In this document: piece after piece, positions 34,773 through 48,500 of the stretch
How the letters are laid out: every line of letters begins with the position of its first letter
How positions within the stretch are numbered: position 1 is the stretch's first letter
Assembly: GCF_016545825.1 (NCBI RefSeq)
Contig: NC_052622.1
Coordinates: 46,792,770-46,856,769, forward strand
Source of the DNA: Eucalyptus grandis
Taxonomy: Eukaryota > Streptophyta > Magnoliopsida > Myrtales > Myrtaceae
Reading direction: 5' to 3'
Length of the DNA stretch: 64,000 nt
The notes under the pieces: generated by a model
What the model was told of the DNA's origin: nothing
Databases searched by the model: none
What the model saw: the letters and a program-made list of their open reading frames with translations, nothing else
Made by a program: the position numbers and the translations under genes

Positions 34773-37700
34773 TCAGCGATGGTGGGTTGCGGCCGCCCCC
34801 GCCGCTGCGGGGGGCGCAGGAGGCTTGCACTGGTAGCACTTGGCGAAGAGCCCAAACGTGTCGACCTGCCTGACGAAGTTGCTCATGCTGGCCCACCCGC
34901 CGAACCCGAATCCCACGACGAGGACCCACCCGACCACGAAGGCATTGAACACGTACATCGCAGTCCAGCTCGGCAGGAAGAAGGGCGGCTTCTCCACCGC
35001 ATTCTGCAGATCACGACGGCGCGAAAGAAAGATCAGAGGCCAACCCTCAAAACCCGATGGATCAAGTATCAGCTACATCGCCATCGCACAGATAATCTCG
35101 ATTCTATCACAACCAATCGCAGCTCGGAAATAACTACCAGATTCCGAACCAGGGTCTCCGGGATCTAACGTTGGTCGAAATTCTATCACTGGTGCTTCGG
35201 ATGCTCCAATGAGAATTTAGTTAAGATGACCTACTCCGAGGTTGAAATTTCAAAAAGGTTGGAGACTAAGAAAAAGCTTTGACAAAAAGAGTCTGGCAAC
35301 GGTCAATTTTTCGCCTAGTGGGTTTGGTTTGGGATTTGATTGATTAATGAGTTCACCAGAGGCCTCTCTCGGCCGCAGTCCAGCTCATCTAAGCAGAGAG
35401 GGACACGTAGGACGACAGTCCACCTCGTAAAATAAAAAATATTATCATTTATAACGAACTTCGTTCATGGGAAAATCAGAAAAATTCGAGATATTTTTTT
35501 TTATAAAAAAAATTCTTTGTCCTGAAAAGGACGTCCCACCTATCTAGGGTGCATTTCCTAAATGTATCCCCTCAGGTCCGTTTCTTAAATGCTCGCTTTG
35601 TACTCGTGTGGTCCCTCTCCCGCTCGATGTTCGCACTTCGATGCTGCCAGTCATGGACTTTGAGAGACCACCTAACCCTTACTCAAAGCTGGACTCTGGG
35701 TAATCTGAAGTTAATCATGACTAATCTATTCTAAAGGTCCATGCACCGTTCTTGATGAAATGATTGCGCATTGGATCGAGAATCCGAGACGAATTGGAGG
35801 GCGGTGGGACGGTTTTTGTGTTTTTACCTGGCGAGCGGAGGCCGTTCGGAAGGTGAGCATGTGGGCGAGGGAGGGGATGATGTAGACGGTGAAGCTGACC
35901 AGGAGGGCGCCGACGGCGGAGTTGATGGGGCCGAAGAAGGGGAAGATGATGGCCAGGAACCAGATGGGTATGACCACCGGCAGCCGGGCGAGCGCCCTCA
36001 GGCATAAGCTCTTCGTGTCGTGCATCCCGATCACTTTCTCCCACACGAAGTAGAGCGGCGTGCACGCGAACCCGAACGTGATGAACTGCCCAAGAAAAGC
36101 ACATCAGCTAGTGCTCACATCGAAGCAATTATGTACCTACAACCTTACAATCACGAAAGATGCTGCAGACTGGCGTGTGTGTGCATGTATACCTGATGAA
36201 TGAGCATTAGGATGACGGCGGCGTCGCGGAACCCGGTCTTCGGCAGGAGAGCGAAGGCGTTGGAGTGGTCGAGGAGCCGGTCGCCGAAGGCCCAGTAGAC
36301 GGCGGTGGCCGACGGAATGGTAAGCGTGAAGACGTAGAGCGTGGCGATCAGATATATGTACTTAAACTTCTGGGGCTTCCACATTGCATGCATGATCTCC
36401 CTGCGAACCCAATTTTCGTTCACCATAAAAATTTCACCAACATATATATATATATATACACACTATAATAATAATAAGTCCCGTTTTATTTCAAAAAAGG
36501 ACGCTTATCTTTTTACTGTTACATTCACCACCGTGGCTCGAGACCAGGACTGGGCTAAAAGACGAAGACAAATTTCCTTTTACCGCTCAGTGAAAAGGAC
36601 AAAAAAAGAAAATGGAGAGAGACTAATGATTCGTGTTGGCTTAGAGCGAACCAAAAGTTGGATTTTTGCATGATTACTGACTCTCTTTTCTTCTCTTTTT
36701 TTTTCTTTGTTTTTTTTTGGGGGGAGGGAGTTGGGTTGGGGGATTTCAATTCCGGATTAGCCGGCAAAAGCTGCAAAGAGAAGCCGCGTAGAAACTATTG
36801 CATCAGAGATGGAAATTTTTTCGATTTTCTGATATAAATTTATTTTTCTTCTGGGTACCGACAGCGGATAGAATATTCGCAGTTGCCAAGATAAATAAAT
36901 AAATTCAGAAATAAAATGGAGAGTGTTCTTACACAGTGACAGCATGTCCGCCGAAGGTGTAGAGTACGTTGGTGGCTCCGGTGAAGTAGAGCACCAGCTT
37001 CGACGGCGCCGTGTGCATCACCCCCTTCTCCTGCAAAAACCCCACCACAACAAAAAAAAAGAGGAAATCTCGTCTCACAACCTAATCATCATGTCCGGAT
37101 TCGTTTAGCTAGCGCACAAGGGCTCGTGCGGCGGGGGCGGTGGGGGGTTTGGCGGTGGCGAACCTGGCCGTGGAGGACGGCGGCGATGGTGAGGTACCAG
37201 GCGGTGTAGGTGGTCATGCCGAGGCCGAGGAATGACCAAATCCGGTAGTTGTGGAAGGAAGGGATGAAGACGGTGGTGGCGCAGCAGGCGCCGAAGATGT
37301 AGGTCCACGTCCGCTTGTCCAGATGATCGTTGATGTAGTATATGTTGCTGCGAACATCAAGACGAGCGGTGGGGTGAAAAAGGGCGGAAAATCAGACGGA
37401 ATCAGGAAAACGGCCATTTTCTCCACCGGTCTTTTTCACGCTCCTCATCCTCCTCCTCTGGGGGGGGTAGCGTGAGGGAAGAGAACAAATAAAAAAAAAG
37501 ACCGAGTCATGAGTTGGTCGCTATTAGTCTTGTCAGTTTTTTTTTTTACCTGGCACAGGCGATGAGCTGAATAACGGAACCGAACAGGAGGAAAGTACAG
37601 TTGAAGGCGAGTCCCACCGCTTTCCAGTAAGGACCCAGTAATCCATCCAGCACTTCGAACCACTGCTCATCAAACCCACCGCACATACGCAGCAAACCGA

Positions 37701-38477
37701 CGGATTCAATCGTTTGTTTATTCAGTGAAATACTGTGCAAATCGATGTCTTGTCTAATGTAGACCGTAGAAAAGAGCGACTGTAGAGTGGTGGGTGTGTT
37801 GTGTGCGGGATCGAGACCATGTCGGATCATGGATATTAATACAGAGATATAGAGAGAGAGTAGATTGGGGAAGCAGTAGGGGAGGATGTGAGCAAGAATT
37901 CATCCCGAAAAACAAGAGAAATAAGAGAGGGAGAGAGAGACCTGAATGACATGGTTCTTGAAGCTGACATTCTCTTTCTCCTTGCGGGTTCGGTACTCGA
38001 TGTAGAGGACACTGATGAGGTAGGCCGTCCAGCTTCCCATGAGCCCGTAGAATATCTGGAACAGTATCCCCGACAGGATCCCCAGCTGCGAGAACGAGTA
38101 CGGCAGCGTCAGCAGCACTTGCGCCACCTGATGAACAAATTTTTACACATATAATCCCAGAATTTATGGGAAAAAGATGAAGAAAACAGTGAAGAGAGCT
38201 TGCGGAAATTAATGGGTCTTCTTCGTTTACGCTTTTGGCGTGGGGGGGGTGTGTTTGGAATCGTTACCTGATTAGAGGCGCAGCTGAACCAGGCGTCCCA
38301 GGCGGATCCGCCGTGCCAGAGGATACTCTTGACGTTGAAGATGGAGGAGCCGGGGGAGCGGTCGCCCAGCTGCTTCTCGGCGCCGCCGTCTTCCTCCAGC
38401 TTGACGGCGTCATGCTCCGTCGACTCGCTCAGGTTGGAGGCCACGATGGCTTCTTCTGCTTGCTTCTGACCCAACAT
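34773..38477 (-). CDS. AUX1: AUX1/LAX auxin influx carrier, eight exons, AUX1-like
   Basis: Exons: 38268-38477, 37942-38127, 37550-37662, 37164-37347, 36933-37030, 36193-36400, 35828-36085 and 34773-35003, all GT-AG, joining to 495 residues (Arabidopsis AUX1 has 485). It is a plasma-membrane proton-coupled importer of indole-acetic acid of the amino-acid/auxin permease family, with about 11 membrane spans. Seen motifs: SAWDAWFSCASNQ, QVLLTLPYSFSQLG, CTFLLFGSVIQLIAC, LDKRTWTYIFGACCATTV, FTGATNVLYTFGGHAVTV, IMHAMWKPQKFKYIYL, LARLPVVIPIWFLAIIFP and RQVDTFGLFAKCYQCKP. HDTKSLCLRALARL, NAVEKPPFF and the KCYQCKP tail favour AUX1/LAX1 over LAX2/LAX3. The N-terminus (EDGGAEKQL) is acidic and variable, as usual. 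An in-frame ATG 26 codons upstream (38555) exists; 38477 fits the family better. Exon 5 reads EKGVMHTAP where relatives have AEGVKHSGP. The promoter side is rich in GA repeats. Confidence 0.96.
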
Positions 38478-39187
38478 TGTGCGTGCGTTTCCGCGCGTCT
38501 TCGTTTCCGTTGCCCCTCTACGAAAGTTCGCGCTTCGATCTGAAGGGGGGACCAAAAGAAAAGGAGAACCAAGTCCGTCAAGACTTCAGATCCGAAGAAA
38601 ACAAAGGGCTCCGAGCAAAATGAAAACTGGAAAGACCTCGAAAGAATGGATCGGGACCAAAGGAACCTAAAAAAATAAGTACCCTTTGGGTTTCGACAGG
38701 TCTCTTAGTTCGAAAACGGAGAGGAACCGAACAGAATCAACTCAGACTCGAGTCCGCTGTTGAAGAGCTCTCGTGGATTTCTATGTAGAGAGCAGCTGTC
38801 CGTATCAGCACGGCCGAAGCGAGAGGGAGGGAAGGAGGGGGCAGCGAGACTTGAATGCTCGAAATAATTGTGCGAGCTTCTTCCCCGCGGCTCCAAGGCA
38901 GGCTGCCTCTCCTTTGTCGCTCGGGTATGCGAACGAGAATTAAATGAGCCACCAATCTGCAGCAGCGGGTGCGAAAAGCGACGGCCGAAGACGGCGATCC
39001 TCGAAAGCAAAAACAAAGCCGCCCGTCTCAGTGGAACGCCAGTGGAGCGAGCCACCTCAGTACGACCTCGCAGTGTCAGGGGGGCAGGTCAGGAGGGGAG
39101 GCTCGGAGGGGAGGCTGCTGCGTGGGGAGAAGGAAAGCAAAAGAGACCACCTTTTCCAGTTTCGGCTCTCTGGCGAAACGTGCTTTA

Positions 39188-39195
39188 TATTTATA
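39188..39195 (-). promoter_or_regulatory. Candidate TATA box of the auxin carrier gene
   Basis: TATAAATA on the minus strand, about 710 bp upstream of the ATG. If used, the leader is about 680 bp and contains a 116-codon upstream frame at 38705-39055 and long CT/GA runs. Confidence 0.4.
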
Positions 39196-39261
39196 GCAAA
39201 ACAACAAAAGGGAAGCCTTACAATACTTCACAAATTACTCGTATTTCTCCTTTTTCTATTC

Positions 39262-39465
39262 TCTCTCTCTCTCTATCTGTGGGCTTTGAAATTCCCCTTT
39301 CTCTCTCTCTCTCTCTCTTCCCTTGGCAAAAGGATGAGAGAGAGGGACAAGAGCCCAAATGCCCCGTATGCCCCCTCACTGGGTTATTCGATTCTTGGGT
39401 CTTCGTTTGGTGAGTGAGTGAGTGAGTGAGTGAGATAGGGAGAGAGAGAGAGAGAGAGAGAGAGA
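39262..39465. repeat. CT/GA and GAGT microsatellites upstream of the auxin carrier
   Basis: CT runs near 39262-39277 and 39300-39320, a GAGT run at 39411-39434 and a GA run at 39440-39465. Such GA tracts are common in plant developmental gene promoters. Confidence 0.8.
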
Positions 39466-42400
39466 AGGGAGAATTTTTGGGAGAGCTAAAAATGTGAGTG
39501 GGACGTTGTTCTCATCTAATCACTCATGGAAATGGGACCGAGTCTTCCCTTTCAAGCCCTCCTTACGGGTCCTTAAGTATCGGTAAATATTCAATGTGGT
39601 CTATTTATTTGCATAATTTTATATAATTTACGGACTAAATTGAACATCTACCAATTATTCATGAATCATATCAAACAAATTAACAAGATTCATAAACCAT
39701 CCGTGTCTTGTCTTAAGAAAAAATTATCAAACGCATGGGCATTTAGCTCAAATTCACCATTCAAGTGAGTATTGCATGAGATCCACATAGTATAATGATG
39801 CATATGAATTTAGCTTACGTCAAGTTGCAAACACCCATAGAATTTTGCAACGAGTGTCTATTAGTCAATAGACAATTCTTTTTTTTCCCCTCAATTCCTA
39901 TTTTTTTATTATTATTTTTTTATGATGGCATGTTAGAATGACCTAAAAATCAATTGGATCGAGGCAATAAAAAAAATAAAAATTCGGGACTTACCTCATG
40001 AAATATTGATATTGGATTAGTACAATAGAACATGGGTTCAACGCGCGGCGCGTGGCTCCCGCGACCCGCAGGCGAGTGGGGTGGTGGAGGCACGTACGAA
40101 CGGATTCCTCAGCTGTGTGGGCCGTTTGATTCAACCAATCGCCGAAATTTGGAGGCCCGGGATATCATAGGATATTACCAATTAAACTAAAATTAAAAAT
40201 TTTCCGGAGCCGCGTCGGTTGGGATTTCCGACGGGGCGTGGCTCGCTCCCGGAATAATAAGGTGTTGGCTCGAGCCGAGCCCTAATGATAGGGCTCGAGA
40301 CACACGCTCGCACGCGTGAAAAGGACGGACACGCGCGCAATAAGAAGCGCTCTCGCACGCACGACCGAAGCCCCCACACGTACCGCGAAACACGAGCGAA
40401 TGGCCTCTCGATCTTCGGACATCGAACGGCTCGGATTTTGGCCCGTCCCGGGGAGGTGGGACCCGCGCCCCACATCGCTGCTCCATTATCTCAGGAATCA
40501 AGGCCTTGTTCCTTTTTTGACCAAAACACGAAGCCCATTAAATTGTTTTTTTCCGAATTTAAAAAGAATACTTAATTAGGTCATTAGTATTCTTATGGCT
40601 TTTTTTTTTAGTTAAATGGGGAGAACCCTAGACACAATCTAGTGGATGGCGCGATTTGTTTAGTCCTATGATTTGTTTGAAGCTACGACATGCCACACAT
40701 CTTGAGGGATTTAGATATTGATTCTTTATAGTGTTCATACTCGGGGCATTTGTAAAGTTGGAATTTTTGTTAGGTCGATTATCGCTATCTGTTCACGGGA
40801 TAACAATGAGATGGATGGCATGTTAAAGAATTAAGCTCCAAAACTAATCGCACACTAACGATGACTAGATAAATGATTTTTTGTACATTGATGGTGGAAT
40901 TGATGGCATATATTGTGGAGGTTTTACCATGAATATGTACATCGGCACTACTTAGTTCTATGACGAGGAAACCCACCCTAGTTAGGTTAATTCCAAACCC
41001 ATCAAAAATCTTATTGATCTTGTGAACAAGGTGAGACATGGGCCTAAGTTGAAGTGAGTGGCCTAAATATGGAACTATTTGCATTTGGTGCTCGAAGGAA
41101 TCAAGCCTGTGTAGCCTACTCCACATAAGTCATATGTTCGACACTGAGCTAACCCATGGGTGTAACCAACACTTATCATTCTAGATATTCACCTTTCTTT
41201 TTCAACATTGCAATTGAGGTATGAGTGGCCTTCACCTACTTACTAAATAATGTTAGGATTAGACACATAAATACAACAGAATAAAGAGTTAATATAAGAA
41301 AAAGAAATCAAAACACAAGATTTATCCTATTCCACCCTTAAATTAGGGCCACAACCAACAGAGGATTCCACTAAAATTAATATCTCCAAACTCTCTATTA
41401 TAATTCTCAATTACAAGAGAAATAAATTGTACATACTCATTAGTTATTTATGGGTCAAAGTGTAAATTATCAATAAAATACAAGTCCAAACTATAAAAAA
41501 CCTCCAGTGTCTCGAGGGTATTGTCCCCTAAGACCCCATCAGGGCTACCCATTGGGACCCTTGCTATTTCACTAGGAGCAGGATCTTTGTGCGTTTCTAT
41601 CGGTAGAGAGTATAAATTACACCCTAACAAATTGTCTATCTTGATCTTCAAGAAAGCCAACTCAATATATCGTTGGAATAAGTTAGATTAAGTGAATCTC
41701 ATTTTTTTTTTGTTAGTGTTATTTATTATATATTGTTAAAATTGTAATAGAGAGAATATTACTTTATATGCTCGCCATGTCGCGTACTTCACTTTGTCAT
41801 TGTGATTGCCACGTGATGGGACACATGACACAACTCTACTACTTTGGCTCACATTTGACCAATAAAATTTATTCTATCACTCTGTCATTTCCAAATTTCA
41901 TTTGCTTATTGAGTTTAAATTATAGAAAGTAGATCAATAAAGAAAAAATATCTCCAAATGTGATCATAAATAATATTTATTTTTTGAACATATTCATTAT
42001 ATCCAATGAATAAATAAGATAGTTGATCTAATTCAACAAAACTTATCCAAACCCAATCTTTCGGTCGGACCTTTCATTTCCCTGTACCACGCCCTGAGTT
42101 TCCCCAGGGGAAGGCATCGCGGGGATCCAGGTGCCCCTCAACCCATGTAGGGGTTGTGGCCAGGTAAGGCAATGGGGCCGGAATATTTTTCGAGGCCCGG
42201 ATCTCGGCCTTTACCCAGACCTTCCTAGTGGTCAGAGCCTTTTAAGGACATGCTTGGGTCCGTTTTCAACAAAGCCTATCCAAACCCATGAAACTAAATT
42301 TTTTAAATTGAAAATTAACTAACCAAAACAACTAAACTTATGAAAATGAAAATATAGAAAGGTCTGTTCTAATTTTACGTGGCACTTCACTTTGCATGTC

Positions 42401-44109
42401 AATTACCACGAGGCATAGGTTTGCCGCTTGGCCCACGTTCGATCAATAGGTATTATTGCATTACCTTATTGCTTTGTCATCTCCAAATTTCTTTTGCTTA
42501 TCGAATTTAAATTTTAAAAAATTGATAACTTCTGCCTCTTATGCTAGAGGATAAAAAATATCTTCAAATATATTCTTTAATGATAGAGTTTATTTCGAAC
42601 ATACCATATATATATGTTTTAGATGATTATAGTTCCCACTTCCCAAGCACACCTTTATATATAGCTTTCATGATTCAAGAAAGCCTATCGATGTAGAATT
42701 GTACATATAAAATATTAAATAAAATGTTGATAAAGATAAAGGTCACGAGCTTTAGTTTGTAGGATTGCAACTTCCTTTCTTTCTTTCTCTTTTAATATTT
42801 TATGTTGCATTTCCTATAATCACTTAAATAACTTTATCTCTCAGCTTGTCAATAGTACATGACATTATATGGCTCCTTCTTCCCCATATCAATTTTAGAA
42901 TTCCTCGTTTATTTATGAAGATTATCATACAATCGCCGTCTTTACTCTTATCATCGTTCAATCCTAGGATTATGCGACTGATATTACTAATGATTCGAAA
43001 TCAAGAATGCATACAAGATGATGCAAAGCGCGGGACAAGTAACTAATTACTAATAAATTTCTTTATGACAATTATAAGGATCATCAACAGTCAGGTCATT
43101 TGGGACTTTTATGAAACACGAGATCTCGTATTCGGCTCTTGCTTTTCCCAAAATAATCCTAACCTCTTCAAGGAAGACTTCCCAATGAAGGTGAAACTCA
43201 AAATTGACAAAATATAAAAATACGTAATCCTTGTTTTATCAATCAAGCAATTTTCAACTTAGGAAGGAACACAAACAAAGCTTATGGGTGACCCAGTATT
43301 GAAACCGTCAACGCAAACTCAAATCAAACTAACAAGAGCAAGAGTTTGGTAAAATGAAGGACAAAGGAACGAAAAACTTGGACGTTCTAGGGACAGTATG
43401 AGTGTCCCTCTTCATGTAAGACGTTCTAATTTTAGCCATGGAGTTTTTGGGATGTCAAATTCCACTTTCTAAGGCTTGTTCTCCAAATTCTAGATGTGTT
43501 CTCCATGGTGTGAACGTGTCCTCGACGTTTGGAGCTCCTTCACGAGTTTTGGATGTGGCTGGTATCAATTTCTAATGACACATTTGCTACTCACGGCAAC
43601 CACTTCGCCACGTAGGCCAATCTATTACTACCATGTGTCGAACCACGATCTCCATCACTCTATATGTTCTAGGGACAACATTTGATAAGAATGTAATTGT
43701 TCATGCACTTTCTCAAAATTTTAACCATTTAGGCATGATGCTAGTTACTTTTGCCCCGTTATGCTAACTGCCCCCACCATGTGTATGCCAATTGCTTTTA
43801 CCAAGTGTATGTCGACTGTTTCTAATGTATCGATTTTGATTCCCTCTTTGATATCAATCATTCATGCCGGATATGTCAGACCTTGGTGCCAATATTAGCT
43901 AATGCCATTCTTGCACATGCTAATCCTCTTGTTAGCCAAACCTATGCCAATCACAATCTGACTACAATAAGTCACACGACATTTATGATTATAACGTCGA
44001 TCTTACTTAGTACATGTGATACCTTATGGAGTTAATGTTTTGACCAATACTTATTTTAGTCAATTTTTAGGGACCAACAACGATTCCTACTCAAGGTAAG
44101 TTTTTGAGG
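39466..44109. other. Long intergenic stretch without recognised genes
   Basis: AT-rich, with a GC-rich island at about 40030-40500 (many CG dinucleotides, overlapping frames on both strands, none recognisable) and another short GC-rich patch at 42060-42250 (CCCCAGGGGAAGGC, GGGGTTGTGGCC). No conserved domain is visible in any frame. Confidence 0.5.
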
Positions 44110-44222
44110 ATCTGGTCATGTGTCAACCTTACATGTCTTAAATCTCTCCGCCCCCATCTGCAATATCTCATTCGACATCGACTAGGTCGAAGGGAAACAC
44201 ATGAGGTTGACACGTGACCTGC
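44110..44222. repeat. Short inverted repeat / hairpin
   Basis: CTGGTCATGTGTCAACCTTA near 44112 and its near-complement ending GTTGACACGTGACCTG near 44222 form arms of about 23 bp around an 60-65 bp loop. Confidence 0.5.
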
Positions 44223-44223
44223 T

Positions 44224-44838
44224 TTGACCAGATTGAAGCAAGACATACCGAAGTATTTCCAGAAAATATGCCCGAAATCACCTGATCACGATACAACAAA
44301 AGGAATCGAGAAGCTTTCTGTATTGCCACTCTCTTCGTTATCTCGTGGCTTTCGTGCTACAGCCAGAAGCCGTCTCCAAAGGCGCACACGTGAAAAGCTC
44401 CCCCTACGCAACGCTCGTGGAGAAGTATATAATTTTTTTTGCGTCGAGTGCGGTACAGAGGCGACGACGGGTGGGTCAATGGCGCTGACCCGGAGATGGT
44501 GGCGGCCACCAGGTGGCGGTGGAGCCACCGCGGTTTGGGGGCGGAAGCGGGCGAGGCGAGGAGTCCCTGCGCGACACGTGCTGAGGTGGAGGGAGAAGCG
44601 TGTTGCTCCGATGCTTTACAAGACACCCCGCGAAGGGGGGATTTGTCGGCTGGGTGAGGGGTTCGGTATCGACGCACTCGCCCTCCTCCGAGCAATTCAT
44701 TATTTCTCCCACTTCCGAAGAGAAATTTCATGCGACTTTTTCCCCGTTCGCTTTTCTTCTTTTGGAAATATAAGATTGGACATGACGTGCGCCTTGGGCC
44801 ATCCCTCAAAGCAGTAAAAGAAAGATAGACCTACATTT
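44224..44838. other. GC-rich segment with uninterrupted frames on both strands, no recognised product
   Basis: A 197-codon plus-strand frame (44224-44817) and a 150-codon minus-strand frame (44357-44809) overlap in GC-rich DNA. Neither shows a domain, a conserved motif or balanced composition (Arg/Gly/Trp-rich). A GTATATAATT motif at 44425 sits inside the plus frame. Probably non-coding. Confidence 0.35.
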
Positions 44839-45566
44839 GAAGACTTATGGACATCGCCCGCATGCAAATCCAATCAAATACAAACGTGGGTGGTGTCCAC
44901 GCGTGTAGTTTGCTGATCATGTCACCGGTTGGGGGAAATTTCCTCCGGCTGGGTGTGGCGAAGTCACCGTATCTTGAATTATTTACCCTTTGAAGTTTTG
45001 GGCTGTTTCAAAAGACGCTGATTCCGATTTCAACCACCACAAATGACCGCATAATTTCGCGCCTCGGGCAAATCAATTCTTTCCTACACCCTTTTCCACC
45101 CACGATGTTGTGGTTAAGTGACTAAGCAAATTTTGACTGAGAAAGGAGCCAATTAGAGGGTCGCGACTGAAAGGTGTTGTGGAACGAAATTTAGTGAGGA
45201 TCGCGAAGACTTATGGACATTGCCCACATGCAAATCCAACCAAATACAAACGTGGGTGGTGTCCACGCGTGTAGCTTGCTGATCATGTCGCCGGTTGGGG
45301 GAAATTTCCTCCGATCGGGCGTGGCGAAGTCGCCGTATCTTGAATTATCTACCCTTTGAAGTTTTGAGCTGTTTTAAAAGACGTTGATTCCAATTTCAAC
45401 CAATGCAATTGACCGCATAATTTCGCGCCTCGGGCAAATCGATTCTTTCCTACGCCCTTTTCCACCCACGATGTCGTGGTTAAGTGACTAAGCAAATTTT
45501 GACTGAGAAAGGAGCCAATTAGAGGGGTCGCGACTGAAAGGTGTTGTGGAACCAAATTTAGTGGGG
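44839..45566. repeat. Direct tandem duplication, unit 366 bp
   Basis: Both units begin AGACTTATGGACAT (44841 and 45207) and continue through ACAAACGTGGGTGGTGTCCA, CGCATAATTTCGCGCCTCGG and GACTGAGAAAGGAGCCAATT. They differ at only a few percent of positions by eye. No coding capacity is recognised. Confidence 0.9.
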
Positions 45567-48500
45567 GGAGTAATGATGAGGGAGTGAAGATGGGGTTTCT
45601 TTGAGGCCACAAAAAAGGGATCAAAGTTCGGAGAATGTTCCCATCCCTGCCCCTCCCTTGGGCCCCACTCCCCCCAAAGAAATCTCGGGCCCACGAAGAA
45701 TTTCAGGGCCCATTACCACCACCACCACCACCACTCCCCATCATCCGATCATCGTGAGCTCCTCCTCCTCCTCCTCAAAATTCCTAAATATCCCATTCTC
45801 CCAAATTATGCGTTTTTTTTTTTTTTTTTTTTTAATTTCATGAGGCTTTCGGTATGCCCGGATTTTCCTAGAAATTCGAAAGAAGATACGATGATTCGAT
45901 TTGGAAAATTGTAACAGCTTTAAGTGGCACAGTTTATGTTTTTGGACAGGAAAATAGTGGTTCGATTTCCGAAAAACTTGAAATGAGTTTGGATATTATA
46001 GTTTAGATTTGGTCATGGGAATTTGAAATGTCCTAGGGATCGAGATAGAATCTAATTTAAAAAAGGAAAAAGCTACATAGAGAAAACCCACTCAAACTCA
46101 TGACCCGCAGCCCCACTGCATCCGGCTACTGTTTGCAATTTTTCCATCCTTAAAACATGGAAACACCGAAAATAAAATACTAAAGATTGCATCGGTAGCC
46201 ATAATTTCGATCAGTTTCCACTGTCGAAAAATCAATTATGTAACATTATTGAGATGGCGCCTTGCATGCTGAAAGCAATTGATTGCAGAGTGGAGAGAAC
46301 CCATCGCGACGCACTCCGCGACAGAACATCATATAATTGAGACTTCTGCTCCTAGTTTCATATATTTGATTTTCATTAAATTTACCAATTACAAGGGTAG
46401 TCTTTATGAATAAATTAGAATTTAATCCAAACTCGTCATCGTTTCGCAGTAGACATGAGTTTTTTGGTCGTTTACTTTCTTTTTTTTTCCCGGAAAAGGT
46501 TTAGTTAATTACCCTCGATTATATGTATCAAAAAGCATGATATTCATACAAGTCGAAGATAAAGTAACGATTCTCATTAGTAACTGACTAATATATTAAT
46601 GCGTTTCTTCTAGCAAAAAGCATAACGATGATATGTACAAAGTGCACGGAAAAGGGAAAGGAAGTGTTACGGTAGAGAATGGATATTACTATGAATAACC
46701 TCTAATTAATAACATCGGAACGCGTCATTTGATAAATAAAATTGGTGATAAAATCTTTCCATGTAATGAGATTAATCGAGTTGAAAATTGAAATATCTAT
46801 AAAGTAAAGTTAAAGGTTCGCTTTCGGGTTTCCTTAATCTACCCCCATTTAAAGACTAGGAAGTTAAAAAAAAGAGGGGGGCTCATAATTAGGCGCGATC
46901 ATTTTCAGAGCAGATCAGATCCTGACCTAGAATTTCATATTAATTGCCTTAGAAGTTGATTTTCTAGGCTGGTTAGTGGTTACATCCATCAATTTTACAT
47001 CGATAGTCTTCAATTTAACGTAAAATTTAACGTAATTTGCACCCATTAAAAGCTGAAGATGAATCCATCATATCCCATCATAATACTTGTTACGGCTGGA
47101 ATCGAATGAGATGATGTCGATATTACACAGTTTGATTTAAGTAATAAAGTAGCTATTACTTGCTTGGTTTGAAAATTACCATAATACGAAAATATCAGTA
47201 AATTATCGAAGATGCCATCACTGTAAGATTAAATAATAATTATATTGGTGTAATAATTATATCTCGTAATTTTTTATTACAATTGATTTCAATAAAGTAT
47301 GAACCAATTGATAATCATCTCAATTGTTATATAACGAATAATAATTGATTGCATAATTCATATTTTATTGTTTTGCTATGTAATTGACAGCAACAAATGA
47401 ACTAGATAATAATATGTCAAAAGTTATTTTATGGTTAATATAAAGGTAACATAACATACTATCTATTTAGTAGTCAACGACTGATTTCACTATTCACAAT
47501 CGTGTGATGTTAGATTAGTTATATTTCTACGTTATTAATCCTCCACGGCATAGTTGGTTGGTTACAAATCATTACTGCTATTGCACTCTGAGTTGCAAGT
47601 GAGACAACTTACTAATTGATCTCTGGCCCACTCCAAATGGTTATCACTTGAGAACCCCTTTTGAAAATTTAATTCCTATAACTTAACTTGGAGTAGTTAA
47701 CCATAGTGACTCATGACGAACTTAGCCCAATTTGATGAGGGCCAGCTTCAAGGACAGCGATGTCGAAGAGTCGAATAACGAAAATCACGGGTTTCTACAG
47801 GGCGACACTACAGATGACATCAATGCTTTAAAGTCAGAAGTCCATGACCCTTCTTTGATGTGTTTAAAACAGTCATATTCATAGTCTCGACAAATGCCGT
47901 CCATGATTTTAAGTCTCAAAGAGTCACCAAGATTTGTTGTTATTCGACACATGTGAACACGATGGTAGCATAATGGGATTAAAAAAAGAAAAATGGTCTT
48001 TCACTATAGTTTTACTGACCCTATAGAGGAGAATATTACGCTTCAATAATTGATGACAAATGACTGGACGGATAAAGGGGGTATTCGGATAAGAGAACCT
48101 GTGCTTCAAATCTGATAATTGATGCATCATGAGGCCCCCATCTCATTAAATTTTCTCTCTTTCGTACCAAACTGTCTAGTCATGTGTCCCTACCCAACAC
48201 GACGCCCAAAAGTAGTCCTATCCTCACTAAGCTATAAATGGCTACTTACCAGAATGCCTCCTCTTAAATTATGGAATTTCACTATCTCTCTCTCTTTCTT
48301 ACTATTATTATTATTATTATTTTGGCATTGGAATATTTATGTGGTCTTACCTAGGGATGCTTTTTAATGTTCTGCCTCTTTCTTGTGATGCTTTTGGGGC
48401 CAAAAATCGAATTAAGGAAGATGCTTGGTCCTTGATTCACTTTATTGTTGTTATTCCAATAGTGTGGTCGAACTTGATCTCGAAAGATGACTCATTGTTT

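Noticed and set aside
38868..39417. Plus-strand frames of 157-181 codons upstream of the auxin carrier
   Set aside because: They lie in the GC- and GA-rich leader/promoter, consist partly of CT/GA repeat translation (Leu/Ser runs), and have no recognised domain.
40182..40579. Overlapping frames in a GC-rich island
   Set aside because: Arg/Thr/Ala-rich in all frames, both strands open; composition effect.
44224..44817. 197-codon frame as a gene
   Set aside because: Overlaps an equally long opposite-strand frame in GC-rich DNA, with Arg/Gly/Trp-rich composition and no motif; open by base composition.
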